Positions 14,105 through 22,757 are shown, counted from the first letter of the stretch. The stretch: 64,000 nt of DNA from DATAQC01 sp038232455 (GCA_038232455.1 JBBSHU010000004.1:1-64000), one strand, 5' to 3'. The notes: a model not told the origin generated them from the letters alone. Numbers and translations are program-made.

Positions 14105-15832
14105 TCAGTGGAGGATCGTCACGATCAGCCAGGCCCAGGCGGGCCCCAGCAGGATCAGCGAGTCGAGGCGGCGGAGGCCGGGAGCATCGGCCTCGCGCCG
14201 TCCGATCAGGGCGGTGCCGACGAGGGGGCCGATGGGCGCGAGCACGGCGGCCAGTAGCCCCAGGGCCAGCGGTGTGCCCGGCGGGAACGGCGGAACGAGC
14301 ACGACGGCCGCCAGGATCGTCACCGGGATGAGCGCCACCACGCCGGCCAGGGGCCCTTCCCAGGCTGCCGATGCGCCCGTGCCGACCAGGTAGGCCCCGG
14401 CGTCGTAGGTGCAGACGCAGACGAGAAGATAGACGGCGGCCTCGACGTCGACCTGGCAGGCCAGCACCAGGGAAGCCGCAGCCGAGCCGGTGACCATCCC
14501 GATGACGAGGGCGAGCGACACATCGTGGGCGACCGCCCGGTGACTCAAGAAGGTCCGTACGAGCAAAGCCGCGGTCAGACCGACGGCGGCGACGCCCACG
14601 ACGTACCTGCCACCGAACACCGCCGCCGCCGGCGGCCCGATGGAAGCGATCGCGGCCAGCCAGGGGGGCGGATGCACGTCGAGTGTCCGGCGGGTGCCGG
14701 CGGCCTGGGACGCGGCGGCGAAGGCGTTCACGCCCAGCCATCCGGCGATCCATGTCGGGCCGCCGATGACGGCGGCCACGGTGACCACGGCCCAGGCGAG
14801 CCCGATCCGCCCATGCGGGCGGGTGTTGTCGTAGATGACTCCGAGCCGGGCCAGCGGCGACCACCACTGATCGGGCGGGGCAGGTGTGGCGGTCGCCGTC
14901 GTCGAAGCTGCGAGACCGGAGGGGCGTGATCCGGCACCGGGACGGCCGTGCCCCGTGGGCCGCTCGGGCCGGGTCCCCCGCGCATGGGGCCGCCCGGGCC
15001 CGGGGCCGCCCGGTGCGGGGGGCCGTCTCGTCGTCCGGGCGGCGGGAGCGGGGGAGGTCCGCTGTTGCGTGGGCGTTCGCAGAACCGTGGCCGTCGGCGG
15101 GGCAGTGGCCGTCGGCGGGGCCAGGGCTGAAGGCCTCGATGGGGGCAGGTCGCGCCGAGACGGGGCGGCATCGCCAGGCTGCGTCGAAACCGGGTCAGCG
15201 CGCCGCGGCATTCCGCTCGGAGGGCCGGTTGGGCGCTGGTTCGGTGCACCAGGGTTCCCGGAACGACGACCCGCTTCGACTATCGCCCTCGCCCCCCTCG
15301 CTGCCGGGGAACTGCCCGGCGACGGATCCGGCGATCCCTGCCCGTACCCCGCCCGAGGGGTGCCCGCTGAGCGATCGGGCCGACCGGGCGGCCCGCTCGC
15401 GACGGTCCCGGCGCCCCCGCCGATACCGCCCATCGGGCCCGGGTTGGCGCCCCGGGGCTCGCCCTGGCGCCGTTGGGCGACGGGCATCGGCTTGGCGAGG
15501 GGGTCGGGCGGCTCAGCCCGCCGCCGGCCGGGAAGGTGGTTCCGATCGGGGAGGGCGGCCGGTGCCGACGAGGCGGGAGCCAGGTCCAGGTCACCTGCGC
15601 CGCCGGACACCGGTGGGAGCACGGCCACCACGTCATGGCCGGTGACCGGGGTCTCGGCCGTGGCCGGCTCCCCGTTCACCCACACCCGGGACTGCTGCAA
15701 CACGGCGCTGAAGCGCTCTCCGAAGGATCTCTCGGCCGCCGCCAGCAGCTCGGCGACGGTCGTACCGTCGAACTCGGCCCGGGCGACGCCGGCCGCCTCA
15801 CGTGCCGCGGCGAACAGCCGCAGGACCGGCAT
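14105..15832 (-). CDS. MoaD-like / disordered linker / CdsA-like membrane fusion protein
   Basis: Residues 1-80 look like a MoaD/ThiS sulfur carrier, a ubiquitin-like fold ending in VLPPVSGG with the diglycine at 77-78. Residues 80-335 are a Pro/Arg/Thr-rich disordered linker. Residues 345-575 form about seven membrane helices that resemble phosphatidate cytidylyltransferase (CdsA), ending in a decayed CDS signature (ADAPGLRRLDS). The diglycine is normally the free C-terminus, so sulfur transfer would need cleavage, as in mycobacterial MoaX. The CdsA signature lacks the usual Lys-Asp-x-Gly-His-Gly residues, so catalysis is doubtful. The gene follows the MaoC-type gene after 2 bases. An internal start splitting the two parts cannot be excluded. 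Confidence 0.65.
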   Translation of the reverse strand: MPVLRLFAAAREAAGVARAEFDGTTVAELLAAAERSFGERFSAVLQQSRVWVNGEPATAETPVTGHDVVAVLPPVSGGAGDLDLAPASSAPAALPDRNHLPGRRRAEPPDPLAKPMPVAQRRQGEPRGANPGPMGGIGGGAGTVASGPPGRPDRSAGTPRAGYGQGSPDPSPGSSPAARGARAIVEAGRRSGNPGAPNQRPTGPPSGMPRRADPVSTQPGDAAPSRRDLPPSRPSALAPPTATAPPTATVLRTPTQQRTSPAPAARTTRRPPAPGGPGPGRPHARGTRPERPTGHGRPGAGSRPSGLAASTTATATPAPPDQWWSPLARLGVIYDNTRPHGRIGLAWAVVTVAAVIGGPTWIAGWLGVNAFAAASQAAGTRRTLDVHPPPWLAAIASIGPPAAAVFGGRYVVGVAAVGLTAALLVRTFLSHRAVAHDVSLALVIGMVTGSAAASLVLACQVDVEAAVYLLVCVCTYDAGAYLVGTGASAAWEGPLAGVVALIPVTILAAVVLVPPFPPGTPLALGLLAAVLAPIGPLVGTALIGRREADAPGLRRLDSLILLGPAWAWLIVTILH

Positions 15833-15834
15833 AC

Positions 15835-16689
15835 CTATCTCTCGGGAGGCCCGATCTCAGCCCAACCGTCTTTGATCACGACCTCCCCCCGACTTCGGGC
15901 CTCGAAGGCGAAACAGCGCCGATCCGACGACTCACCGGCCGCGAAGATGGTCGTCACCAGGTCGGAGTCGGGAAGCACGGGCCGGGAGAACCGCACGGCC
16001 AGGCGACGGAGCGACACCGGGTCCCCCCCGGCCATATCGTCGATCACGGCCTGACCGCAGAACGCCATCGTGCACATCCCGTGGACGATGATCCCGGGCA
16101 GGCCCATCTCCTTGGCGAACACCTCGTCCACGTGGATCCGGTTGGTATCGCCCGACGCGTCGGCGTAGCGGAAGGTCTGGTCGTGGTCGAAATGTGCCGT
16201 CGACTCAGCCACCGCCACACCCCGCGACGCGTTGGCGAAGCTGTGGGCGGGAGGCTCGTCGCCCCCGCTCTCGCCACCTCCGAGGCCGCGGATGAACATG
16301 CTGGCGTACTGGCGCAGTACCGGCTGGCCCGCCTCGTCGGTGCTCGTGACGACCACGAAGAGCGATGCCCCCGAACGTCGGCTGCGGATCCCTCGGATCA
16401 CAGCCTCGGTCAGCAGGCGCTGGCCCGCGGTGAGCGGCCGGACAAAGTGCATGTCCTGGGAGAGGTGGACGAGCATCCCCATGGCCTCGGCGGGTACCAC
16501 GTCGTGGACGGCGGCCATGGTGGTGTCCCACGTGGGGACCACGGCGAAGAGGGGAGGGACCAGACGGCCGGTGCCGTAGGCGGGGTTGGTGTCGTTCGTG
16601 GCGCCGGCGTAGGCCCGCGCCCGCTCAGGGTCGACGTGGCCCGTATCCGGCCCGTAGCGGGCCCCGAGTTTGGCGATGTCGAGCACCAC
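15835..16689 (-). CDS. MaoC-type (R)-specific enoyl-CoA hydratase, double hotdog
   Basis: The protein probably hydrates trans-2-enoyl-CoA to (R)-3-hydroxyacyl-CoA in lipid metabolism. Its 284 residues hold two hotdog domains: a degenerate N-terminal one (about 1-130) and a C-terminal MaoC domain. In the latter, DASGDTNRIHVDE (near 190) and GLPGIIVHGMCTMAF carry the Asp and His catalytic pair of hydratase 2. The start is at tandem GTG codons. The stop is 2 bases from the start of the MoaD-CdsA-like fusion gene, so the two share a transcript, though no common pathway is obvious. Confidence 0.85.
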   Translation of the reverse strand: MVLDIAKLGARYGPDTGHVDPERARAYAGATNDTNPAYGTGRLVPPLFAVVPTWDTTMAAVHDVVPAEAMGMLVHLSQDMHFVRPLTAGQRLLTEAVIRGIRSRRSGASLFVVVTSTDEAGQPVLRQYASMFIRGLGGGESGGDEPPAHSFANASRGVAVAESTAHFDHDQTFRYADASGDTNRIHVDEVFAKEMGLPGIIVHGMCTMAFCGQAVIDDMAGGDPVSLRRLAVRFSRPVLPDSDLVTTIFAAGESSDRRCFAFEARSRGEVVIKDGWAEIGPPER

Positions 16690-16752
16690 GGACTGCTCCT
16701 TGGGTCGGCGACCGGCCGCGACGGGGTGCCCGAGCGCGCCCAGGACCGGAGC

Positions 16753-16758
16753 TAGCGT
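16753..16758 (+). promoter_or_regulatory. Predicted -10 hexamer (TAGCGT) of the DUF45 gene
   Basis: TAGCGT lies 8 bases before the GTG at 16767. Confidence 0.55.
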
Positions 16759-16766
16759 CGCACACC

Positions 16767-17234
16767 GTGCGGGTCGAGGTCATACGGAGTCCTCGTCGGA
16801 GCAAGACCGTGCAGGCGTCCGAGGCCGGCGGTGTCGTCCGGATCTGGATCCCGGCCGCCATGAGTGGCGAGGACGAGGAGCGCTGGGTGGCAGAGATGCT
16901 CTCTCGGTTGGACCGCCGCCGGGCCACCGAGGCCACCGACCTCGACGCCCGGGCCAGGGTCCTCGCGGCGCGCTACCGCCTCCCGACCCCGGTCACGGTT
17001 CGTTGGGTCGACAACCAGCACTCCCGCTGGGCCTCGTGCTCGCCCACCGATGGCGTCATACGGGTGTCCTCCCGGCTGGCCGGGTTCCCGGCCTGGGTCG
17101 TCGACTACGTCATCGTCCACGAGCTGGCGCATCTGGTGGAGCCCCGGCACGGACCGGCGTTCTGGGCCCTCGTCCACCGCTACCGGCGGGCCGAACGGGC
17201 CCGTGGCTACCTCCTGGCCAAGACCAACGACTGA
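16767..17234 (+). CDS. DUF45/YgjP-type zinc metallopeptidase
   Basis: The 155-residue protein has the gluzincin motif HELAHL near residue 118 and a third zinc-ligand His in EPRHGPAFW about 9 residues later. The WASCSPTDGVIRVSSRL segment just upstream is conserved in the YgjP/SprT-like DUF45 family. The substrate is unknown, and some relatives are linked to restriction systems or to DNA-protein crosslink repair. No restriction genes are near. It starts with GTG on a probable leaderless mRNA and converges with the hydrolase gene 19 bases downstream. Confidence 0.88.
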   Translation: MRVEVIRSPRRSKTVQASEAGGVVRIWIPAAMSGEDEERWVAEMLSRLDRRRATEATDLDARARVLAARYRLPTPVTVRWVDNQHSRWASCSPTDGVIRVSSRLAGFPAWVVDYVIVHELAHLVEPRHGPAFWALVHRYRRAERARGYLLAKTND

Positions 17235-17253
17235 TTCCCAAGCCGGGGGTGGG

Positions 17254-18063
17254 TCAGGCCAGACGGCGTCGGAGGTCGGCCACCAGGCGGGCCCCGAGGG
17301 CCGGGGTCAGCAGATCGGTGCCGTGGCCGGCGCCGGTGACGAGCCACAGGTCCTTGGGCTCTGCGGCCCACTCGTAGAGGGTGCGGGCGTGCTCCTCGCC
17401 GAAGTAGTGGTCGGCCGGGTCGTGGACCACCAGGGTGAACGCCGGGGCGATCCTGGCGACGACCCCACTGGCGTCGGGCACCTCGTCGAGGCGGTCGACC
17501 ACCCGGGTTCGCAGCACCCGGGCCAGAACCTGGCGACCGGCCCTCGAGTCCACGTAACGGCGGACACGGATGGTCGCCGGGGTATCCCAGGTGGCCCATC
17601 GGGCGGGAGAGCTGATCGCCACCACCCCCGCCACTCCCCCGTAGGTACCGGCGTGGAGGAGCACCGACGCCCCACCCAGGCTGATCCCCATGGTGACCAC
17701 CGGCAGCCCGGCAGGGGCGGCGGCCACGGCCGCGGCCACGTCGAGGGGTTCGTCGCGCCCGAGGGTGCAGAGCCCCCCGGACCTCCCGTGGCCCCTCAAC
17801 TCGGGGACCACGACGTTGACGTGACCGGCCAACAGCCGGGCGAAGGCGTGGATGCGGGGCGTGCGGGCCGACTGGACCATCCCGTGCACCAGCACCACGG
17901 TGGCGAAGGCATCGGGCGGCCCGGCCAGGCGGGCGCCGGCCAGGTGGACGCCGTCGGCGGTGACGAGGGCGAGCTCCTCCTCCCGCCCGTAGCGGGGAGT
18001 GAAGGCAAACCGACGGACGAAGCCCGTTACGGCGTGGCCGTAGCTCGCCGGGCGTGCCGCCAC
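17254..18063 (-). CDS. Alpha/beta hydrolase
   Basis: The 269-residue protein is a serine hydrolase with the oxyanion HGM segment, ELRGHGRSGG, the nucleophile elbow GISLGG (Ser near residue 127) and the catalytic His in GAGHGTD close to the C-terminus. An acid residue in VVHDPADHYF completes the triad. The substrate cannot be read from sequence, and lipid or ester cleavage is typical. No ATG fits, so the GTG at 18063 was chosen. It overlaps the end of the ABC1 gene by 37 bases and has GAGGA just upstream. The two genes are probably coupled. Confidence 0.82.
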   Translation of the reverse strand: MAARPASYGHAVTGFVRRFAFTPRYGREEELALVTADGVHLAGARLAGPPDAFATVVLVHGMVQSARTPRIHAFARLLAGHVNVVVPELRGHGRSGGLCTLGRDEPLDVAAAVAAAPAGLPVVTMGISLGGASVLLHAGTYGGVAGVVAISSPARWATWDTPATIRVRRYVDSRAGRQVLARVLRTRVVDRLDEVPDASGVVARIAPAFTLVVHDPADHYFGEEHARTLYEWAAEPKDLWLVTGAGHGTDLLTPALGARLVADLRRRLA

Positions 18064-19484
18064 TCGTCCTCGGCCCGGCCCAGCTCGGTGGAGCAAGGCC
18101 CGTCGTGGAGGTATTCGTCGAGCAGGGCCCCCCACCGGGCACCGGCCTGCAGGCGCCCGAAGAGGGCGCTCATTCCCCACACCACCCGATCGAGGATGAC
18201 GTAGGACGGGGGCATGTTCAGGAGGCGGATGACATCGCCGAACTCGCCTTGGAGGTCGAGCATGCGTCCCAGGGTGCGCCCGACGAACTCGGAGTCGAAG
18301 GTGAAATAGTCCTCCTGGAACGGGATATAGGGACCGCTGCAGTACTCGTAGATCCTGGCCGGGTCGATGCCGTGGTCGGCGGGCAGGAAACCGGCCCGCA
18401 GGAGCGCGGCGACCAAGGCGAGGGGGTCCTTGGCGAGGATGGCGTCGAGGATGGGGCTCAGGGTCTCCAGCTCGCCCGGGCCCCACCGCTTGACCAGACC
18501 GAAGTCGAGAAAGGTGATCTTGGCCTTGCCGGCATGGAAGCGGTAGTTGCCGGGATGGGGGTCACCGTTGAAGACCCCGTGATTCCAGATCGACCCTTCG
18601 GCGAAGCGGAACAGCACCTCGGCCGCCACCTGCTTCTGGGCCGGGGTGGCCGCGGCGCCGAACTCGGCCCACGACAGGCCGTCGACCCATTCGCTGGTGA
18701 TGACCCGCATGGAGCTGCGTTCGGGCACCACGTCGGGCACGTGGATGAAGGGGTGGCCGCGGTAGCGATTGGCGAACTCGGTCTGGCAACGTGCTTCCAA
18801 CCGGTAGTCGAGCTCGTCGCTCATGCGGGCCCGCAGCTCGTCGACCATGGCGCGCACGTCCATGTTCTTCAGGGCGAAGGTGGCGAACATGCCGTAGAGC
18901 AGCTCGGCGTTGTCGAGATCGGAGCGGATGGCCTTGTCGACGCCGGGATACTGCACTTTCACGGCCACGATGCGCCCGTCGGGCATCACCGCCCGGTGCA
19001 CCTGGCCGATCGATGCCGCCGCCTTGGGAATGGGGTCCCAGTCGAGAAAGAGCTTCTCCGGATCGGCGCCGAGCTCGGCGCGGATGACCCCCTCGGCCAG
19101 GCTGGGCGCCATGGGGGGCACGTCGGCCTGCAGGGTGGCGAGGGCGGCCCGGGCCTCGGGCGGCAGGCCCTCGGCGATGAACGAGATCATCTGGCCGGCC
19201 TTCATGATGGCGCCCTTCATCCCCCCGAGCACCTCGGCCACGTCCTGGGCGCTGCGGATGGCGAAGGTCTCCTCTAGGCGGGCCCGCTCGGCATCGGTGG
19301 CGCCGCGACCCCGGACCTTGACCACCGACCAGTGCATCACCCGGCGGGCCGAGAGCCGCCACACCCGGGCCTGGCGATCGAGGCGGTTGCGGCGGTCCTC
19401 GTCGGAGAGGGCCACCCCGACCCCGGCGGCACCGACGAGGGCCAGCCCGGCTGCGGTCAGGGGGACGGCCTTGCGCGGGTTCAG
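18027..19484 (-). CDS. ABC1/UbiB (AarF)-family kinase-like protein
   Basis: The family has a protein-kinase-like fold with ATPase activity, tied to isoprenoid-lipid or quinone metabolism at the membrane. The sequence contains KAGQMISF, AAASIGQVHRAVM, VAVKVQYPG, NGDPHPGNY and the metal-binding LDFGLVK. An N-terminal hydrophobic stretch (PLTAAGLALVGAAGVGVAL) may anchor it. The start is odd. The natural N-terminus appears to begin at a CTG (19484) just after the dksA-like stop. The only ATG (19604) overlaps that gene by 116 bases, and the first GTG (19415) cuts into the hydrophobic stretch. Confidence 0.85.
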   Translation of the reverse strand: MNPRKAVPLTAAGLALVGAAGVGVALSDEDRRNRLDRQARVWRLSARRVMHWSVVKVRGRGATDAERARLEETFAIRSAQDVAEVLGGMKGAIMKAGQMISFIAEGLPPEARAALATLQADVPPMAPSLAEGVIRAELGADPEKLFLDWDPIPKAAASIGQVHRAVMPDGRIVAVKVQYPGVDKAIRSDLDNAELLYGMFATFALKNMDVRAMVDELRARMSDELDYRLEARCQTEFANRYRGHPFIHVPDVVPERSSMRVITSEWVDGLSWAEFGAAATPAQKQVAAEVLFRFAEGSIWNHGVFNGDPHPGNYRFHAGKAKITFLDFGLVKRWGPGELETLSPILDAILAKDPLALVAALLRAGFLPADHGIDPARIYEYCSGPYIPFQEDYFTFDSEFVGRTLGRMLDLQGEFGDVIRLLNMPPSYVILDRVVWGMSALFGRLQAGARWGALLDEYLHDGPCSTELGRAEDEWRHARRATATP

Positions 19485-19488
19485 TTGT

Positions 19489-19905
19489 CTACTCGCCCGC
19501 GGTGCCGACGGACCCGGGCTCCACTTCGGCTCGCTGCTGGTCGTCGCGACAGAGGCGGGTGGCCGGGAGGGCCTCGAGACGCTCGTCGTCGATCGGCCGG
19601 CCACAGGCCTCGCAGGTGCCGTAGGTGCCCTCGTCGAGGCGGCGCAGGGCGTGCTCGACGTCGGCCAGCTCCGCCTCGATGGCCTCGAGGATGGAGAGGT
19701 CCTTCTCCCGCTCGAAGGTCTCCGTGCCCATGTCGGCTTGGTGCTGGTCGACCGACGAGAGCTCGGACAGGCTGTCCTGCTCGGTCTGGTCGCTCATATG
19801 GTCGTCGTCGAGGCCGCCGCGGACCCGAACAAGTCGGGAGCGCTCCTCGGCCAGGCGCGACCTGGCTTCGTCCTGGGAGACCTGGTTGCCGGTGGCGTCA
19901 CTCAT
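19489..19905 (-). CDS. DksA/TraR-family protein with incomplete zinc finger
   Basis: The 138-residue protein has an acidic coiled-coil N-terminus and a C-terminal TraR/DksA zinc finger (GTYGTCEACGRPIDDERLEALP). Such proteins bind RNA polymerase through the secondary channel. The finger has Cys-x2-Cys and a third Cys in RLCRDD, but the fourth Cys is replaced by Asp, so zinc binding may be weak or use another ligand. The -10 hexamer TAGGCT lies 7 bases before the ATG and shares its TAG with the stop codon of the ABC-F gene. The ABC1 gene follows after 4 bases. Confidence 0.85.
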   Translation of the reverse strand: MSDATGNQVSQDEARSRLAEERSRLVRVRGGLDDDHMSDQTEQDSLSELSSVDQHQADMGTETFEREKDLSILEAIEAELADVEHALRRLDEGTYGTCEACGRPIDDERLEALPATRLCRDDQQRAEVEPGSVGTAGE

Positions 19906-19912
19906 CGCTGCG

Positions 19913-19918
19913 AGCCTA
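19913..19918 (-). promoter_or_regulatory. Predicted -10 hexamer (TAGGCT) overlapping the ABC-F stop codon
   Basis: TAGGCT lies 7 bases before the dksA-like ATG. Its TAG is the stop codon of the upstream ABC-F gene. Confidence 0.52.
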
Positions 19919-21505
19919 GGCCAGCGAAACCAGGTCGAGAAGGTCGTCACTCCAACGCTGGAAGGTGCCCTCGGGCAGCATGAGGGCATCGTCGGCGGCG
20001 ATCTCGTTGACGAACGACGTGTCGTGGCTGACCACCACCATCGTGCCCGGCCAGCCGGCCAAGGCCTGGCCGATGGCCTGACGGGACGGCGGATCGAGGT
20101 TGTTGGTGGGCTCGTCGAGGAGGAGCAGGTTGTGACGTCCGGCCACGAGCTGGGCCAGGGCCAACTTGGTCTTCTCCCCACCCGAGAGCGTGGCGGCGTC
20201 CTGGAAGGCGATCTCACCCATCAACCCGAACATACCGAGCAGGGCGCGCAATTCCACGTCGGCCACATTGGCGTTCTCCCGCATGTGGTCGAGGACCGTG
20301 ACACCGGCGCGGATCCCCTCGTGCTCCTGGGCGTAGTACCCCACCGACACTCCCATGCCCGGGCGGATCGACCCCTCGGTCGCCTCGGTGGTGCCGGCCA
20401 GCACCCGCAGCAGGCTGGTCTTCCCCGCCCCGTTGAGACCCATCACCAGCAGGCGACGCCCCCGCTCGACGGTGAGGTCGATGTCGTCGAAAACAGGTAC
20501 GGCACCGTAGGACTTGGCCAGGCCCGTCGCCTCCAACACGATTCGGCCCGACCGGGGCGGGTCGGGAAGACGGACGTTGTACTTCTTCTCCCTCACCGGC
20601 CCCTGCACCGCCGACGTCCGGATCTTCTCGACCCGCCGGTCGATCGACTTGGCGACGCGGGCTCGTTTCGCCGTCTGGCCGCGCATGCTGTCGGCCTGGT
20701 CGCTGAGGCGACGGATCTCGGCCTGCTGGCGACCTGCCGTCTTGGCCGCCCGCTCCTCGTCGACCGCCCGGGCGGCCCGGTACTCGGAGTACGTGCCTCG
20801 GTACTCGATCAATCGGCCCTCGTCGAGATGCAGGATGCGGGTGATGGCCTTGTCGAGCAGGTGCAGGTCGTGGCTCACCACCAGCAGGGCCCCGCGGTAA
20901 GTGCCGAGGAAGCCCATCAGCCACGCCTTGGCGTCGGTGTCGAGGTGGTTGGTGGGCTCGTCGAGCATCAGCACGTCGCTGCCGCCGTAGAGGATGCGGG
21001 CCAGCTCGACGCGTCGTCGCTCGCCTCCCGACAGCGCGGTGATGGCCAGGTCGACCCGGTCGACGGTGAGGCCCAGGCCGGCAGCCAGCTTGCGGACATG
21101 CGCCTCGGCCGCGTACCCGTCGGCCTCGAAGAACGCCTCTTCGGCGTCGCTGAACCGAACCAGGGCCCGGTCGGACTTGTCGTGTTCGAGGGCGGCGCGT
21201 AGCTCGTCCAGCCGCTGGGCGGCCCGGTCGAGGCCGCGGCCGGACAGGATGTGCGAGTAGCCGGTGGCCTGGCTCCCGGCGCCTTGTGGTCTCGGGTCCT
21301 GAGCCAGGTAGCCGAGGCCACCGGTGTGGCGGATGGTGCCCGCCGCAGGCTCGTCCTCGCCACCGAGAACCTTCAGCATGCTCGTCTTGCCCGCCCCGTT
21401 GCGCCCGACGAGGCCGACCTTGTCGCCGGCTCGCAACGTGAACGTGGCGTCGGCCAGGGTGAAGCGCCCGCCCACTTCCACGCTGAGGCCCTGCACCGAA
21501 AGCAT
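19916..21505 (-). CDS. ABC-F family ATPase
   Basis: ABC-F proteins are soluble tandem ATPases that act on the ribosome, relieving stalling or protecting it from antibiotics. The 529 residues hold two ABC domains with Walker A motifs GRNGAGKTS (near 35) and GLNGAGKTS (near 350), signatures LSGGE, and Walker B segments VLMLDEPTNHLD and LLLLDEPTNNLD. A charged linker of about 80 residues with Lys/Arg-rich helices joins them. There are no membrane segments. TACCCT lies 6 bases before the ATG. The subgroup, housekeeping (EttA/Uup-like) or resistance type, cannot be settled by eye. Confidence 0.92.
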   Translation of the reverse strand: MLSVQGLSVEVGGRFTLADATFTLRAGDKVGLVGRNGAGKTSMLKVLGGEDEPAAGTIRHTGGLGYLAQDPRPQGAGSQATGYSHILSGRGLDRAAQRLDELRAALEHDKSDRALVRFSDAEEAFFEADGYAAEAHVRKLAAGLGLTVDRVDLAITALSGGERRRVELARILYGGSDVLMLDEPTNHLDTDAKAWLMGFLGTYRGALLVVSHDLHLLDKAITRILHLDEGRLIEYRGTYSEYRAARAVDEERAAKTAGRQQAEIRRLSDQADSMRGQTAKRARVAKSIDRRVEKIRTSAVQGPVREKKYNVRLPDPPRSGRIVLEATGLAKSYGAVPVFDDIDLTVERGRRLLVMGLNGAGKTSLLRVLAGTTEATEGSIRPGMGVSVGYYAQEHEGIRAGVTVLDHMRENANVADVELRALLGMFGLMGEIAFQDAATLSGGEKTKLALAQLVAGRHNLLLLDEPTNNLDPPSRQAIGQALAGWPGTMVVVSHDTSFVNEIAADDALMLPEGTFQRWSDDLLDLVSLA

Positions 21506-21511
21506 GGTCCC

Positions 21512-21517
21512 AGGGTA
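21512..21517 (-). promoter_or_regulatory. Predicted -10 hexamer (TACCCT) of the ABC-F gene
   Basis: TACCCT on the minus strand lies 6 bases before the ATG at 21505. Confidence 0.52.
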
Positions 21518-21557
21518 CGGGCTCCTGGGCCTGGCCCGAACGGCCGTGGCAGGGGAG

Positions 21558-22475
21558 TCAGCAGTCGGGCGGCCGACGCCCCACGGTGAGGCCGGGGGCA
21601 CCCTCGGGTGTGTCCAGGGACGACACCTGGTCCAGCCCGGCCGTTCGCAGAAGCTCCTGGGCCCCCTCGCCGTCGAGGACCGTCCCACCGTACGCCGTCG
21701 TCTTGAGACGGGTGACGGCGCCGGCCAGCCCGTTGCCGGGAAACTTCCCATGGCCGATCACCAGCCATCCCCCGGGCACCAGGGCCGCCGCCATCCCGGG
21801 AACCCCGGCTTCGATCGCACCCCTCGGTATGAACGGTGCCGGCAGCCACGCCAGCGCGAACACGGCCTCGTCGTGCAGGTCGATCACGTCCTGGTGTCGC
21901 AGCTCGATGCGCTCGGCCATCCCCTCGTCCTCGACCAGTCCCCTCGCCAGATCGAGGGCGCGCGGGAAGACATCGATGCCGACCACCCGGAGGGCGGGAA
22001 AGACGCGGCAGTACTCGACGGCCATGGCGGCCACACCAACCCCGACGTCGAGCATCCTCGGCGACTCGCCGTCGAGCATCTCGGTCAGGCCCTCCAGCAG
22101 GGGGACCACGAACTGTTTGAACGGAACCGGTGCCCGGGCGCTGGCCCGGGCCTGGGCGAGGAGGGCGGCATCGTCCTGGGTGGTCCACGCCGTCGAGCCG
22201 GAAAGCAGAGCAGCACACTGCAGCACCGGAGCAACGGCCTCCGATGCCAGGTTGGCCGGACCTCCGGCCAGGACCTCGGCCAGCCCCGGGGTCGGGATGG
22301 GCCCGTCCGGCCCCGGAGCCATCAGGCCGAGCTGGGTGAGGATCAGCCGGGAATCATCGAGGAGTTGGGGATCGGTCACCGGATCGTCGCCGAGGACGAC
22401 CGCCAGCGCAGTCAACTCCCATACCGCCTCGTGCAACCGGTTCAACAGCTCGTGTACCTGCTCGGCCGTCTCCAT
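21558..22475 (-). CDS. Class I SAM-dependent methyltransferase
   Basis: The 305-residue protein has an N-terminal helical domain (about 1-130) and a Rossmann methyltransferase domain. Motif I is MLDVGVGVAAMA (near 141), followed by VVGIDVFPRAL with the acidic residue that binds the ribose of SAM. The layout resembles O- or small-molecule methyltransferases with a winged-helix-like N-terminus. The substrate is unknown. The ATG is preceded by GGGAGGAGGG, a strong ribosome site, so this mRNA has a leader. Confidence 0.8.
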   Translation of the reverse strand: METAEQVHELLNRLHEAVWELTALAVVLGDDPVTDPQLLDDSRLILTQLGLMAPGPDGPIPTPGLAEVLAGGPANLASEAVAPVLQCAALLSGSTAWTTQDDAALLAQARASARAPVPFKQFVVPLLEGLTEMLDGESPRMLDVGVGVAAMAVEYCRVFPALRVVGIDVFPRALDLARGLVEDEGMAERIELRHQDVIDLHDEAVFALAWLPAPFIPRGAIEAGVPGMAAALVPGGWLVIGHGKFPGNGLAGAVTRLKTTAYGGTVLDGEGAQELLRTAGLDQVSSLDTPEGAPGLTVGRRPPDC

Positions 22476-22649
22476 CTTCGCCCTCCTCCCGGCCTCGGTC
22501 CCCCGTCAACCTACGACGACCGGGTGGACACCATTGTCGTCGGCCAACCGGTCGGGTTTCCCGTGCAACATGACGCCTCGAACTCGACCAGAGCGAATGG
22601 CTTCTCGGGACGGTGCCGACCGGGCTCAGGAAGCACAGGCCGAGAGCCC

Positions 22650-22655
22650 TACGAT
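22650..22655 (+). promoter_or_regulatory. Predicted -10 hexamer (TACGAT) of tRNA-Lys
   Basis: TACGAT lies 30 bases before the first base of the tRNA, leaving room for a short 5' leader removed by RNase P. Confidence 0.45.
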
Positions 22656-22685
22656 CAAGGGATGGGGCGATCGCGCCAGTCCCCA

Positions 22686-22757
22686 GGGGGCGTAGGTCAG
22701 TGGTAGACCGGCAGGCTTTTAACCTGCGCGTCGGGAGTTCGATCCTCCCCGCCCCCA
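22686..22757 (+). tRNA. tRNA-Lys (anticodon TTT)
   Basis: The 72 bases fold as a cloverleaf. The acceptor GGGGGCG pairs with CGCCCCC, the anticodon stem GCAGG/CCTGC holds the loop CTTTTAA with anticodon TTT, and the T arm is GGGAG-TTCGATC-CTCCC. The discriminator is A, and the 3' CCA is not encoded. The rest of 22476-22842 holds no gene that I can support. Confidence 0.96.

Noticed and set aside
14105..15832. Assembly chimera as explanation of the MoaD-CdsA fusion
   Set aside because: The frame is continuous, the linker has the same composition as neighbouring coding DNA, and no repeat or join mark is visible. It is kept as a real fusion with caution.
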